From: Casuarina equisetifolia
Taxonomy: Eukaryota; Streptophyta; Magnoliopsida; Fagales; Casuarinaceae
Length of the DNA: 64,000 nucleotides
Assembly: GCA_028551475.1 (NCBI GenBank)
Contig: CM052356.1
Coordinates: forward strand, 8,583,884-8,647,883
Direction of reading: 5' to 3'
Shown here: one piece after another, positions 20,849 to 33,502 of the stretch
Numbering within the stretch: the first letter of the stretch is position 1
Layout: each line of letters starts with the position of its first letter
Notes under the pieces: generated by a model
Databases searched by the model: none
What the model was told of the DNA's origin: nothing
Seen by the model: only the letters and a program-made list of their open reading frames with translations
Translations under genes and position numbers: made by a program

Positions 20849-20980
20849 AGTTACGGTCAAGAAAGTCTCCCACAATTCCAAACAAGGGATGAAGGAATTT
20901 GTGGCTGAGATCGCTTGCATGGGAAGAATGAGGCATAGGAACTTAGTGCATCTCCTAGGCTATTGCCGACGAAAGGGGGT
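20849..20980 (+). pseudogene. Fragment of a lectin-type receptor kinase domain
   Basis: About 43 codons read as kinase subdomains II-IV of plant L-type lectin receptor kinases. The ATP-binding Lys sits in [17 protein letters not shown], the helix-C Glu in [17 protein letters not shown], followed by [10 protein letters not shown]. Homology ends abruptly on both sides: no lectin domain, no glycine loop, no catalytic loop. The frame then runs into a stop. It is an orphan fragment, perhaps dragged here by a transposition or a double-strand-break repair event. Confidence 0.8.
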
Positions 20981-21670
20981 TGTCTCGTATCATCAGTTGT
21001 AATTGACTTCTTTCTTTGCTGCCCCCTCTTGTAACTGTAGCGAATAACTTGCGATAAAATGGTGTTTTAAAATTTGAGGATCCCCTTTCATGATCGTGGA
21101 GTAATCTTTGGTTGAGCTTTTTCTTGTAAATTTTGCCAATATGAATCTTAGAACAGCGTGTAGTCATTTTTCTTTAGCTTTAATCGATGAATGTTTTCCC
21201 CACACAAAATAAGTTTTCAAATTTGTTAACTCTCTCTTCATTTCTATTGTTCCTTCCTTTTTCTTTTTCCATTCATTTTTATGTTTTGATCTCGTCCTCC
21301 TGGCTTAATTGGTTGACGGGGCACCATTACCTGCTCTTACACTCTTCTTTTTGGGTGCTAACACATGGAGAAATCTGGTATACTTTTTTATTACTCATAA
21401 TATGGAAGCATGTTAATTTTTCTAGGAAGGGAAACGAAACAAGTCTTCCAAGGCGGTTAATTTACTGCCAAAAGCGAACTTGAAGATTAAATATTAGTGA
21501 AAAGGGGTGAAAAAAGACTACAAGCATGACTTTCTAAATTTCTTTTCTTGTGGTTTGTATTCTTAAAAAGAAAAATGGAAATAAGGTTGAAAATCCACCC
21601 CTTGGCCCCAACACCAAAAATAAAAATAAAAAAGCCTTTTGGTAGATGTAAATCATATCATCCAATCCCT
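20981..21670. other. Intergenic stretch between the kinase fragment and the oligopeptidase gene
   Basis: I see no gene. It is AT-rich sequence with poly-T and poly-A runs. Confidence 0.4.
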
Positions 21671-21745
21671 CCAAGACAAGCACCAGGTTTAGTGGTGAGC
21701 AAGCAATACCTAAGATCTCTTTAATCTTAGGTTCGACATCCTATG
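21671..21745 (+). mobile_element. Possible SINE head next to the oligopeptidase stop codon
   Basis: An A-box-like 'ggtttagtggtgagc' (about 21686-21700) is followed ~30 bp later by a B-box-like 'taggttcgacatcc' (21728-21741), the spacing of tRNA-derived promoters. No A-rich tail or target duplication is visible, and the match ends a few bases before the stop codon of the gene on the other strand. It could be a truncated SINE or chance. Confidence 0.35.
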
Positions 21746-21749
21746 ACAC

Positions 21750-24700
21750 TTAGTCAATCCATGATGCATCTAACACCTTAGCCATAAAACTGTACCTATC
21801 AGCAGCTTCATCAATCTGAAAGTGGAAGACAACTTAGAACTACGATATGAAAAATAAAAAATAAAATAAAAATAAAAATAAAATTAGGACAACGGAAATA
21901 AAATCTAATATTACCAGTTTCTGTGTAGGACGTCCAGCTCCATGCCCTGCCTTACACTCAATGCGACCAATAATCGGATTGACCTGGGGGCTTTTCTCCA
22001 AGCTTGTGCATAAAACATATTGCATGGTCTGACAACAGACAGAAACCATTTTCAGAAGAGGTAAAGTAAAGGAAAAAAAATTCAAATAACATTCCTGCCG
22101 AGTAGCAGCCAATAACTAAGAGCATATCTACAAATTACACAACTTAAGAGTTGAGCTACACGTGTAGTTCATAAATTTCAAATGTCTACCAATCAAGCAA
22201 TGCCCCTTCATGTGCATGTGTTGGAACATACTTACGAATAACCAATTTGACGGCAACTAAAGACATAATGACAGCTTAATTGAAGAAAATCTAACAACCA
22301 ATTACATCCCAACAATGATTGAAACAATTGTACTTAATACTAGCTGATTAATACTAGAATTAGACTCTGCAACATGATAACATAGAATCATTTTTTTTTT
22401 CCATTGTTTTTGAGAGGACAGCCAAGAACTTCTAAATATCTGATAAAGATGAAGAGGCTAACTACCAATGAAGGTGTTCCCTTGGCTTAGTGATAAGCTA
22501 AGACGCCCCTAGCCTACAGTCAGGGGTTCAACACCCCCTCTCCCTTTCCTATGCGCATGCATTTATATGTAGATATATATATAAAGAAAAGAAAAAAACT
22601 AACCGCCAATAGCTTCAATGAGTGCAATGGGACAACCCTATCATCATGATCAGCGGTCAGTAACATTGTGGATGGGTACTGAGAAGGTTGACCCGTCTGC
22701 AGTTCCCAAGGCCTCCTAACATTATGCAGCGGAGAATACCTGGAGGAAACCCAGTAAAAGCAACAGTGAGCAACAGTGAGCAACATCGGATTCTTGCTAA
22801 GTGAAGAAGCTTAATAACATTAATACTGTTTCAGTAGAAACAAAATATAAAATAGTTGTTTTAATAAGTCAAAATCTGTTAAAAAACACACGGGGTGCAA
22901 TCAAAAACAAAAAGTAAGAATAAAAACTAATTGATAAATATCTGACAACCCAAAGCCACTAATATAAATAATCGCAGCAGATAGCAACTGTAAAATGTAA
23001 ACTATAACTTGGAGATTTCCTTCAAGAAGCAAAATCATTATGGATAATGCTAAAACGGAAGCAGAAGAAAGCATACACAATTACGTTTGATGAATAATGA
23101 TCAAATTTAAGTCTCTAAGTCCAATTTCACAAGATCGAGAAAAGTCTGACAATTTTTCCAGGTTCTCACATAATAATATAGGGAAATGTCCAACGTCACA
23201 AGACCAAGAAAAGTTGGGACTTTTCCAAGTTATCACGAAATAATTCATGGTATAAAACAACATATTAAAGATTTGAAGGAGTGATGCAAATATGGTAAAG
23301 GTTTCCTATATAAATAATTGATTGATGTACTAAAAACATTACTCACTTGATTAGCCAATGGAATTCTTCCTCCTTGTCCGAACAACCATAATCAGAAGTC
23401 CATGCATGGCCTACAAAGCAACCCTAATTCAGTACACGATTCAAAAGCGATAACTAGAGAATCCAACAGACTGAAACTAACCTATTGTAAACTTGTGGAA
23501 CCGCAGCATGTCCATAACCCCAACATGAGCCAAGGCACAGCCAAAAAGATCTGGTCTCTGCCCCAGAAAAAAAAAAAAAAAAGGAAACAACTTAATCTGG
23601 GCACTAAAAATGACTGACAAGAGATAAACCAAGAATAACCGGGCAAAAACACCATCTAATACGGCATTACCTGATTTATGCATGCACCCACGAGAAGCCC
23701 ACCGTTGCTTCCACCTTCAATACACAGCTTTTTGGGCTGGGTATAACCAGCAGATACAAGATATTCAGCTGCAGAAATGAAGTCATCAAAGCAGTTCTGC
23801 TTCTTTGCAAGTGAACCTGCTTTATGCCATTCCTCTCCATACTCTCCACCACCACGGATGTTTGCAATGCAGAAAACAGCACCTAGATGCCGTGTGATTA
23901 CATTACGACTAACGCTAAATGATGGTGTAATACTAATGTTAAATCCACCATATCCATACAGCAAACAAGGGTGTGATCCATCCAAAAGAATATTCTTTTT
24001 GCCCACAATGAACATCGGTATTTTGGTACCATCCTTACTTGGCACAAAAACCTGCAAATGAGAAAGCCAATCAAGTAGGCACACATCCAAAAGGAATACA
24101 TAGAGAATGGAGCTGCAGCCCCTAGCCATCAAAGAGAATCTAAAGAAGCAAATTAATGCGATGGGGGGACCAATGATAACTCTATTTTTATAGAGTTATT
24201 TTACCTATTTTAGGTAATAAATAACTTTAATAATTGTAAGAAAACATTTGAACTCCTTTTTATTTATCTAAATTTATCTTGTTTATGTAGCACATAAAGG
24301 TAAGGAGAAAATGAATAAACATGGAAAACTTGATGTTTATTGTGTAGCAAAATCGTAATATCAAGATCAAGAGAGTCAAGATGGGTTTGGGCTTTGGATG
24401 ATTGTTATTAGATTTTCTATCATTATTGGGTTTTCTAATTATTTAGAAAACCCAGTCATGTTAGGAATTCAAATCCCATTAAATTTAGGAGTTCAAAACC
24501 TAATTGTTTTAGATCTCCAAAACCCAATTCTACTAGGATAGGAAACAAGTCTAAACTTAAACCCTATTTAAAAGAAGAGAAGATACAAAAGAAAGGGAGG
24601 AGAAAATTGAGCACAACTCAAGAATTCGGCCAAGAATTCAAGGTTTTCTTAAAGATAAAACAAAAAGGGTAACAAACTTCTTGTTTTTGGATTCAAAATA

Positions 24701-27700
24701 TCTTCTTTATTTCTTAGTATTGTTCTTTCTCATTATTTCTTTATGTTTTAGTTTATTTTTGTTAGAGCTACGATGTAACCTAATTATGATGGTATAAATC
24801 TTATGATTGTTATGTTTTGCAAGATATTTTATTTATGTGAAGTTACATATTACTCTGTTTAATACTTTTAAGTAATTAGCTACCACTTAAATGAACTGAT
24901 TTGTATGTTTGAGACTGACAAGAGATGATATGCAGTTGCTTCTTGTAATGTATAATCATAAATTAAATATGGATAGACATATACCATATTGTTTGTGTGG
25001 CTTTCGGTGTAAACTGAGAATGTTCATAGATCCTAATGCATTTGATTTGTTTCTTTCAATTCACATATAGAGATATAGTGAGTTAATAAACTAAATAGGT
25101 TTGCTATATCTAGACATAGGATAGTAAATAAATTAGGAAATTCTGCTATTACATAGATATTATCCCTCCTGCAAGCATACATAATCTACATTAATACCTC
25201 ATAGTTATGATGAAATGGGACACTCTAATATGTTTCACATATTTAATTTTATTAAATTTAGTTAATTAGTCTATCATCTATCAATTTGATTTGCTAAATA
25301 AATTCTAAGAGTTGTTCACCATTAATAATTAATTGGCTTAATAATCACTAATCTCTGTGGGACGATATCTTTGTTATCATTATATTACTTGTTCGATATG
25401 TTCACTTGCATCTAAATTTCACCGAACAACCAACAAGAAAACAACATACCTGGTTGACATGGAAATCTGAGCGATTGAACCCAGGAACAACAATCTCGCG
25501 AAATATCCTCATGTCAGGAACTTCAGATTCTAAGTTGCACTGATAAACTATACCTGGGGTAAGAAAGCTTGTAAACGCGATAAAAACAACTTTGTCTTTA
25601 CGCCTCGCGGAAATCCCAAATACTGTCCCTATGTCAATGGGTAGCTCATGCAGCAAGGAACCTGATTTCAAGTCTCTTATCTGCAGGACATACTTAACAT
25701 CACTCAGGTAACTCACAATCATCTGGTTACCATTAACAGGAGTAGCAGATTCAAGCACATCCTTTTCAGCCTCTGGGACCACATCAGTCCAAACAGTGGG
25801 TTCCTTCAAATCTACTCGAATTAACTTGTACTTCGGAGCATCTTTATTTGTCCGAAAAGTAAAAATGGTGTCATCATTTGCAATGGCAGCATACTGTGCA
25901 TCAAAATCATCAACAAGCTTAACAAATGGGAGCAGTTCACTTTTGCCTTTCAAACCTAGAAGCCCATTAGGAAGGGCAGTCAAGTCACAGTAATAAAATT
26001 TGTTGACAGGGTCACAACCTTCCTCAATATCCAGAAGAACATACTGCACAATAACATAGAAGTGGAGTCAGCTTGATGAACTTGCAATAGTATAACTGCT
26101 GAATTTGTGTTTCTCATCAAAACCAAGTTATCTAGACACCTGACTCACGCATGCTTGTAAACATGCGCATAGGAACTAGACATGTATCCTAATTAGTCAC
26201 AAAATTGAAAAGACTAAATAGGACTCTAACATGTGATGGCGTTTCAACCAAACTCAAAAGGGATTTACAAACGCTCTCAGTCAGCTTTCGGTTCAACTAG
26301 AGACTATATAACTAAACCTCCATAAATGCTCCCACACTCACCTCAAGATCCCATTTATCTGATAGATAATAAAGAAATATAAACAAAGCAGTACGCTATC
26401 TGATGCATGCCCTTCGTTGCCACAGATTACCTTTTACAGCACCATTTCGCACTGATACTAACACTACTTAAGAAAATAAATCTATAATTCTCAGCCAAAA
26501 GCTAGTTCTCATGTTAGTCTGCCACTGAGTTCTTCCCATATTAAAAAAACTTCATTCTAGATTGGATATTTTCTGAAACCACTGAGTGAAATCTGAGGCA
26601 ACAGGAGGCAACCACATAGTTGAGAATCCATTCTGATTGGGTTGGGGGAAGAGAGAGAAAAAAAAAAGATAAAATTTCATATAGGGACACTAGAAGTGCA
26701 AAAGATTACAAAGAGCTATGATCAACAACATCAAAAATAGTACATTAAGAAAAGAGTGTTGAGAATCATGCAGTCAGATTAACATCAATACAAGAATGCG
26801 ATAACAAGTCCAACATAAGCATAAATTCCATGAAATGAGAGATGAAATACCTTCCCATCATCTGTAACACCCGCTCCAAACAAGTATTTAGGGTTTTCAG
26901 GATCTCTCCAGCATAAAACATCTTCAGATTGATCCGTACCCAAGAAATGATAGTATACTTCATGATAAAGGTTAGAATTAGTCTCCGTCCCAGCATCCAC
27001 ATCTTCCCCCTCCCTACAGCAAAATCCCACTAACATAATGGTGATCCAGTAACACAATCCACAAAATAGCAAATATAACGCACTAACATTACATCTTGCG
27101 AACATATGCGATACCATTACCATGGTTCATGGTTGAGAACCAGCCTAGACATTCCTTCTATTCCCCGCTCAAATTCAGGTCCAATTGATTTTAAGCAGTT
27201 CCAATATTCTCTCTAACGCCCTTAAATTCCTTTTTTCCCACAGAAATTAGAATGCAGAAATTCGTAAAACTCAAGACCAAGTAAGAAGCCAGGTCAGAAT
27301 TCAAATTTTATTTGCACAACAGTAAGAACTTAATAATAATGACGTACTTGGGGGCAGGATATCGGCTGTAGAAAAATCCTTTGCTATCATGGGTCCAACT
27401 AGTAGACGAAAACTTAACCTGCATTACAACATAAAATTTCTCTCATTAGTCTTACTCCTATTTTCATCAAGATAGTCACTTGAGAGTTTTTTATCTTTTA
27501 TTTTTGAACAAGACATACTCATCGATACTTACCCATGACAATGTATCAGCTTCAACCGTCTTATCCTCTACCCGCATTACTTTGACTGTCACCCAATCAC
27601 TGCCACTCGAGCTAAGCCCGTAAGCCAAGTACTTGGCATCCTCACTAACTGAGAGCGTGCTTAGGGAGACAGTGCCATCTTTGCTAAGCGCATTTGGGTC

Positions 27701-28573
27701 GAGCAAAACTTCAGGTTCTCCATCCAAACTATCCTGAATAACAAATTCAGAAAACTTGTAACTATATCTGCAGCCGGGCACAGATCTTAAAGCTGTAACA
27801 AATCCAATCACAAGTCACGAACCTGCACGTAGAGAACGTCCTGAGCTTGCAGCCCAGTGTTGTGAAAGTAGAAGTACTTGTCCCCTCGTCTGAAAGGTGC
27901 AGTGTAACGCGGGTGATCAAAGAGCTTCGTAATCTTCTCCCGAAGCTTCTCTCGCGTATCGCATTTGTCGAGCACCGACTCTGTTAATTTAACCTGCTTC
28001 TGCACAAACTCTTTCACTTCCTCTGCTTCAGGATCCTCAAGCCTAACCAATTGATAAAAAAGGTAAAAGTTTCGATCAAATTTGATCGAATGTTCCAAAA
28101 GTGATGTATTCATTCTCAGGTTTCCCATAAAAATTTTGAAAAATGAAAATTTGAAACGCTTTTCAACAGTCTTCGGTAGAAGTTCACACAAATTTCAGAA
28201 ACAAATTTTCATATTTTCCATGGAAACAAACAAGAGCTTTGCGAAGTAAGAAAATCCATTTATTGGAGAATTACCATCTATAAGGATCGGAGATCTTGAC
28301 TCCATGATAGTCGTCCACGATGGACGCATCTCTGTGAGCAATCGGGTAGTGCAAAAGCTGGTTCAGGGCAGAAATCGAACCCATTCTTGAGGTCGAGCAA
28401 CAAGAAGACTTGGAGAAACGGAAATGTAGCTTAGTATTGGGTAAACGAGAGCGGTGACTTAATAACGCGTTCGCAAACGGGCGGCGCGTACTTCGGGTAG
28501 TAAAGAAGGTCAGGGAAGCAAGAATGGCGTGCGCGTGACAAACACATGAGTACATCCCTACCACTTCTGACAT
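21750..28573 (-). CDS. Prolyl oligopeptidase (peptidase family S9A), 12 exons
   Basis: A serine peptidase of the POP family cleaves short peptides after proline. Exons in gene order: 28573-28275, 28042-27823, 27733-27533, 27418-27348, 27013-26851, 26043-25450, 24051-23671, 23557-23482, 23410-23347, 22739-22604, 22028-21915, 21815-21750. All junctions are GT-AG and in phase. The beta-propeller part is encoded by exons 2-6. The alpha/beta-hydrolase triad is visible as Ser in EGGSNGGL (exon 7), Asp in TADHDDRV (exon 10) and His in [10 protein letters not shown] (exon 11). Starting at ATG 28573 gives 794 aa. Starting at the in-frame ATG 28384 (MGSISAL) gives 731 aa, the usual family length. The extra 63 residues are rich in Ser, Thr, Arg and Cys and nearly free of acidic residues, so they could be an organelle transit peptide. 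A SINE sits in intron 10 and a solo LTR in intron 6. No coding damage seen. Confidence 0.95.
22470..22598 (+). mobile_element. tRNA-derived SINE beside a splice donor (oligopeptidase intron 10)
   Basis: The 129-bp element has an A box ('ttggcttagtgataagc', 22482-22498), a near-perfect B box ('ggggttcaacacccc', 22522-22536) and a tail of A and AT runs. Flanks 22458-22469 (CTAACTACCAAT) and 22599-22610 (CTAACCGCCAAT) form a 12-bp target duplication with two mismatches. The right-hand copy includes the end of exon 10 and its GT donor, so insertion took place 5 bp inside the intron. The element is antisense to the gene. Confidence 0.8.
24174..25428 (+). mobile_element. Solo LTR, 1255 bp, in oligopeptidase intron 6
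   Basis: The segment starts TG (tgataactct) and ends CA (ccgaaca). It is bounded by a perfect 5-bp target duplication ACCAA (24169-24173 and 25429-25433). No coding sequence, primer site or second LTR lies within it. That is the signature of an LTR left by recombination between the two ends of a retroelement. Its last ~150 bp are related to window positions 1-143. Family (copia or gypsy) cannot be decided from the LTR alone; the plus orientation is inferred from the look of its 3' end. Confidence 0.85.
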
Positions 28574-29989
28574 AAGTTCACCCCGCTTTGCCCGCCGAGG
28601 CTTGGGCGAGCCAATAAAGAGTGCTATTATGTCGCCATTCTCTCTAGATTATGTCGTCACGTTTTGGACTTGGAAAAGAAAAGTTTTCTGCTTTTTCCTT
28701 TTGCCACGTAAAATGATTCTTCCCATTCCACAATTAATCTACTTTTCTTATGTTTTATTATAAAGAATCATATTCTTGAATTTATTTTTTTTTATCTTTC
28801 TTAGAATTTCTTAAGTTAAGGATTTACTTGAGCATTTTTCCAGTTGTTTTCCGTCTGTTGGTCTTCTACTTTTTTAACTTCCAAATCATTGTTTGCGTTG
28901 ATCACCTGCTAGCGTACGTAAAAATAAAATAAAAATCATGAGTTTTTAAGTAACTGCTCGGATTTTAGCAAAAGCCGTTCTCGGGTCGTATCGATTGGTT
29001 GAAAGGTCACGCCGCTCAATAGTATTTTGTTCAATTAATCAACCTAATAAAAACATCGCAATAGTGGTTAGCACAAGGTGAAATGCTTATGGTAAGATGA
29101 TATTCTTATAGTAAGATGATATGTGATTAGAAGCAAAATCTGTAAAGCAAATTGTGGATAAACAATAGAAATACAATGGTGCACACCAGGTTTTTAAGTG
29201 ATTGTATAAACGATATCCAAGTCTTCTCATTTGACAACCAATGAAAAGGTTTCCTTTATTCACAACAAAAATAACAGCACGTAACTTTCTCATAATTACA
29301 AGAGGTAACAACACTTTCAAGTGCAATTTCAGCCGAGTTTACAAGTTTCAGCACAAGTAGGTAAAATATGACAAAACCTCCAAATGGTTAGTGTAATCAC
29401 AAAGGTAGGGTTTTGATATTTAGATCAAATCAAAAAATTAACACTTTAAATAAAAAAAACCTGAACTTAAGCACAATATCAAGCTTGAAGGGCACAAAAT
29501 CGGGATTGATCGAGCAAACAAGTTTCTTCACCAAATTGGCTTTTTTTTTTTTTTTTCTTTCTTCTTTCTTTCTTTTGTTTGCTCGGCATGTGAGAGCATT
29601 CTTTCTTCCTTTAGACTTATCACAAGACCCTTTTCGAGATTTTCCAACTGTTGCTACTGTCAGTGACGGTTCAGCTTGACAAAGCATCGCTAGGTCAGAG
29701 AAAGAAAATGTAGGACAGCTGAAGAAAGTTAGCAGCTTCGCGATGGGAAAATGTCGTCTTTTGTCAGTTCATTTTTTCATGCGAGGCAGACTTTTCAAAT
29801 GGGCTAAGTGCACAGGTCGAGCGTCTCACATCAAGTTGGGCCACAACGATACTAAAACATTTGGACTACATAGCCGCACAGGCTGGGCAGCTACTAGACT
29901 TATCACACGAGCCAAAGCCTTATCACCAATTATCCTTCTCATACTTGGACCATAAAACAGATAGCTTAAAGTAATAGGTCCAAATAAGG
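28574..29989. other. Intergenic region upstream of the oligopeptidase gene
   Basis: I see no supported gene. The first few hundred bases should contain the promoter of the minus-strand oligopeptidase. A T-rich low-complexity run lies at ~29540-29578. A weak minus-strand match to the 'GYRLYN' block of copia integrase near 29200 is too short to call. Confidence 0.4.
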
Positions 29990-32187
29990 CATATAATTCA
30001 TTCTCGCATAAATATTTCCACTAGACCATTAGCGTAATATTTCCATAATAGGCAAATATAACCTAAAGGAATATTCATCATAATATTATAGAAGAATTAA
30101 ACTAGTAAATATTGTGTTAATTGGGTCACTATCAAAAATAGCAATTCATATAACCCAACATGACATTGGTATAGCTTCTATAACCAAAAACTCTAAGATG
30201 AATCAAGGAGTTTTCTAAAAAGTAACTCAAAGGGAGATTAGTTACCAAGTGAACAACTAGGTAATTAGTTTATAAGATACATGACTATCAAAATAAATTT
30301 TCTCCAAAATTGAGATAGATTATGAGCTTGAAACATTAAATCTCTAGCAACATGAAAAAGATGGTGATATTTACTTTTCACCATCCCATTTTATTGGAAT
30401 GTGTAAATGCATGAAGACATAAAATATCTCAAGAAATAACAAATAAGAGTTACAGGTAATGGAGAAAGATTCAATGTCATTATCAAAGCAAATGCATTTT
30501 ATTTAGGCATCAAATTGGGTTTTTACTATGGAAACGAATGATTGTGTGGTAAAGAAGACTTACTCCTTAAGGGGCAAATAAACAAAAAATAATAATAATA
30601 AAAAGACTAGGTAGCACACGAAAAATCATTTACAATTGTTAAGAAATAGGATGACCCATCATGACAAGGGTGCCCATAAGGCTTCCATAAGTCCATGTGC
30701 ATAAGATCAAAAATGACAAGACTTGGAGTAAAACATTATAGAAAAAAAAAATCTTGTCTGTTTTGGCAATAAGCAAATTGGACACAAGTAATTAGGACAT
30801 TGATACATTTACCATACACAAAATAAATTATTTTTGGGGACTATGTCCAAGACAATGATGCCATAAAATATAAGTACTATTAATATTCATATTCTCTTTG
30901 CAAGAAAAATTCACACTCAAATTACACAAAAGGGAATGGACTATCAATAAAATATGATTAACACAACTAGATAAGTCCTTAAAAGTCAATTGGAAGAAGT
31001 ACAATTCTTGAATAAATCTACCCCATGTAACCATCCACCCAATCAAACAATCCTAAAATGGGTAAAAATCATCAAAAAATATAACTAAGCATTAATACTA
31101 TGAGGTAACTCTTTACCTAATAACAAGTTATATCTAAATTAAAGCACAAACAACATATCAATTAGTTCCAATAATGATGTGGATCTAGTTTTGCCAATGA
31201 AGGTAGCAACAGCACGTGAATCATCATGCAATTTGATAGATATTAATTGAGAAATACATGAATAAAGTTGTAGAAATCACACGTGACATGGCCTTTTGTA
31301 CGAAAATCAATAATCCATAAAGTAAAAATAACAAGAGAATCCAAATAAAGGTGTTATAACTACAAAGCTCCTAAAGCCTAGGCTATTGAATGGAGGATCC
31401 ATATTAAGCATGGCTAATATTCTTGCAATTGGTCCATTGTTAAATCAATTGTGGTGAGCTATGGTTGGAGTCATGGGTTAGGTTACTAGACCCATGAAAG
31501 AACAAGCCATCATCATGCGCTTCTATGGGCCCAGTGAACGCTAATCTCCATGTTATGATAATTGCATATAACAAGAGTTGTGTTATTGGGTCACATAAAA
31601 GATAGACCTAACATTTCCTTACTTCAACTGTGATGCTCTAAAAGTAGGATCATTTTAACCTAATTGGTTGAATCCAAAAACAATTGATGCACTAAAGACC
31701 ATAGCTACAACTCTCAACTATATCACCCTTGTTTCCTTCAATTCCTATTGCACATATGTAGAAATTTGAAATGTCTATGATTGTTGTTACCTTGACATGC
31801 CTTTGACTTTTGGGTTCCACCTTGGTGGAAAGCCAATAAGGTGGTAAGAACACTCCTTTTGGTGGCCTAGCTTATGGTAACAGAGCAAATGATCTTACTT
31901 CTCCCATCACAACAATTGTTAGAAGATCCAAAAAGGTTCAGGGAGAAAGTTGCATGTGCCATACCATTAGTATTGGAGGAAGCAACATGAGGGATCCTTT
32001 GACATTCATCTTCAAGTGCCATGGCAAAACTAATGTCCAAAAAGGGCAGTGGTTCCCTCAAAAGACAAGACATGGGTCCTAAAGTTGTGAAAACTCTCAT
32101 GTAAAGCTATTCATTCATTTATATTCAAGAACTATTGCCTTTTATTCTCCCTTTAATCTATTCATTCATATTGCATGAACAATTAGA
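29990..32187 (-). pseudogene. Heavily decayed copia internal region (integrase, protease, gag pieces)
   Basis: Read on the minus strand from right to left: gag-like sequence at 32100-31867; a protease remnant near 31310 (WIIDFRTKGHVT, with the DSGA motif destroyed); a GAG-pre-integrase block near 30840 (LWHHCLGHSPQK); then integrase pieces at 30750-30150 (DLMHMDLWKPYGHPCHDG, later a NKMGW-type remnant). There are many stops and frameshifts. No reverse transcriptase or left LTR is recognisable. It abuts the LTR-like block that starts at 32188; it may be an older element into which the next one was inserted. Confidence 0.7.
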
Positions 32188-33502
32188 TGAAAATAAAGGT
32201 TTAGGTGAAAAATAAGTAAATAAGCTAAAAAATACAAAAGTTGAGCTTGAAAAGCTCGAGAGAGAAGAGCTTGCTTTACTAAAGAACTAAGATTCAACTT
32301 GAAAAGTACATAAAGGAAGAGATGTTTTTCACATTGAAGACCTCTTACATGTCTCCTATTTATACACAAAAAACCTGTAACTAACTTGCAACAATTGACA
32401 ATTTAGCATCCTACTTGCAAATGGAATAACTTCTATGACATAACACTTAACAACATTTAGATAAGTTTACAAAAAACAAAAAGTGAACTTGGATAGAACA
32501 TGTAGATAATGGTGGGACCGGTCATTTAATAACTTCATTTGTTGTGATGGGTAGAGCCCATTGATTCATTGTCAAGGGTTATATCGACTTCATTCCTTCT
32601 TGCATTCAATGGTTCAAGATAACTTGCAAGGTAGGTAACCTTGTTCTTCTTCATTAAGAAAACCAATAATAAAATCAACATCCTAAATCTCTATATCAAG
32701 TAAGCTTATCGATAATTCATTCAAATTCAAGAAATGGGGTAGGAAATCTCCATAAAGGAAATTAGCTTATTGTTCGAGATCCAATAAAGGATCAGTATGA
32801 CACTAATGATTCTATAACAATGTCCATAGCTTTAATATTAGACAAATTAACACAATAATTGAAGTTAGGATATTACCTATCTTGACTCACGATTTGTGGA
32901 GTAGAGGAAGCTAGTTCCGTCTTAATAACTATGCTTGTAGTATAACATAAGTTGTTCATTTGGTTGAGTGGGTTCTACAATAGATTGCTTTTAAGCAATC
33001 TCTAATTAAGTGTGACAAGACCAGGTTCCTAACATTGTTGCCTATCTTGCCCACTAATATTTTGTCATAAGGACAAACCAATCTTAAAAGTAGATAGCAA
33101 GCCAATAATTCCTTATTTAGGCATAAGTGAGAGAGGATCTAGAGCAACGACCATAATTCTAATCATATGATTAAATTTTAATTCTAATTCTTCAATGAAA
33201 TATTGCCTAAATTAAATGTAACCCATCTTAACTCACGGTTTGTGGAGTTGGGGAAGCTAGTTTCATCTTAATAACTATGCTCGTAGTGTAACATAAATTC
33301 TTTATTTAATTGAATGGGTTATGCAATAAATTGTTTTCAAGCTATCTTTGATTAAGTGTAACAAGATTAGGTTTCTAACATTGCTTCCCATCTTGCTCAC
33401 TAGCATTTTGTCATGAGGACTAACCAACCTTAAACGTAGCTAGCAAGCCAACAGTTCTTTGTTCAAGCATAGGTGAGAGAGGATCTAGAGCAACGACCAT
33501 AG
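32188..33502 (-). repeat. Left LTR-like block, first part (continues at 39009)
   Basis: About 680 bp matches 41792-42475, followed by one complete and one interrupted ~345-bp unit (from about 32870 and 33217). The second unit is cut at 33502 by the nested element and resumes after its target duplication at 39009. Confidence 0.7.

Noticed and set aside
29087..29326. Minus-strand frame with a GYRLYN block like copia integrase
   Set aside because: Only six to eight residues agree and nothing around them does.
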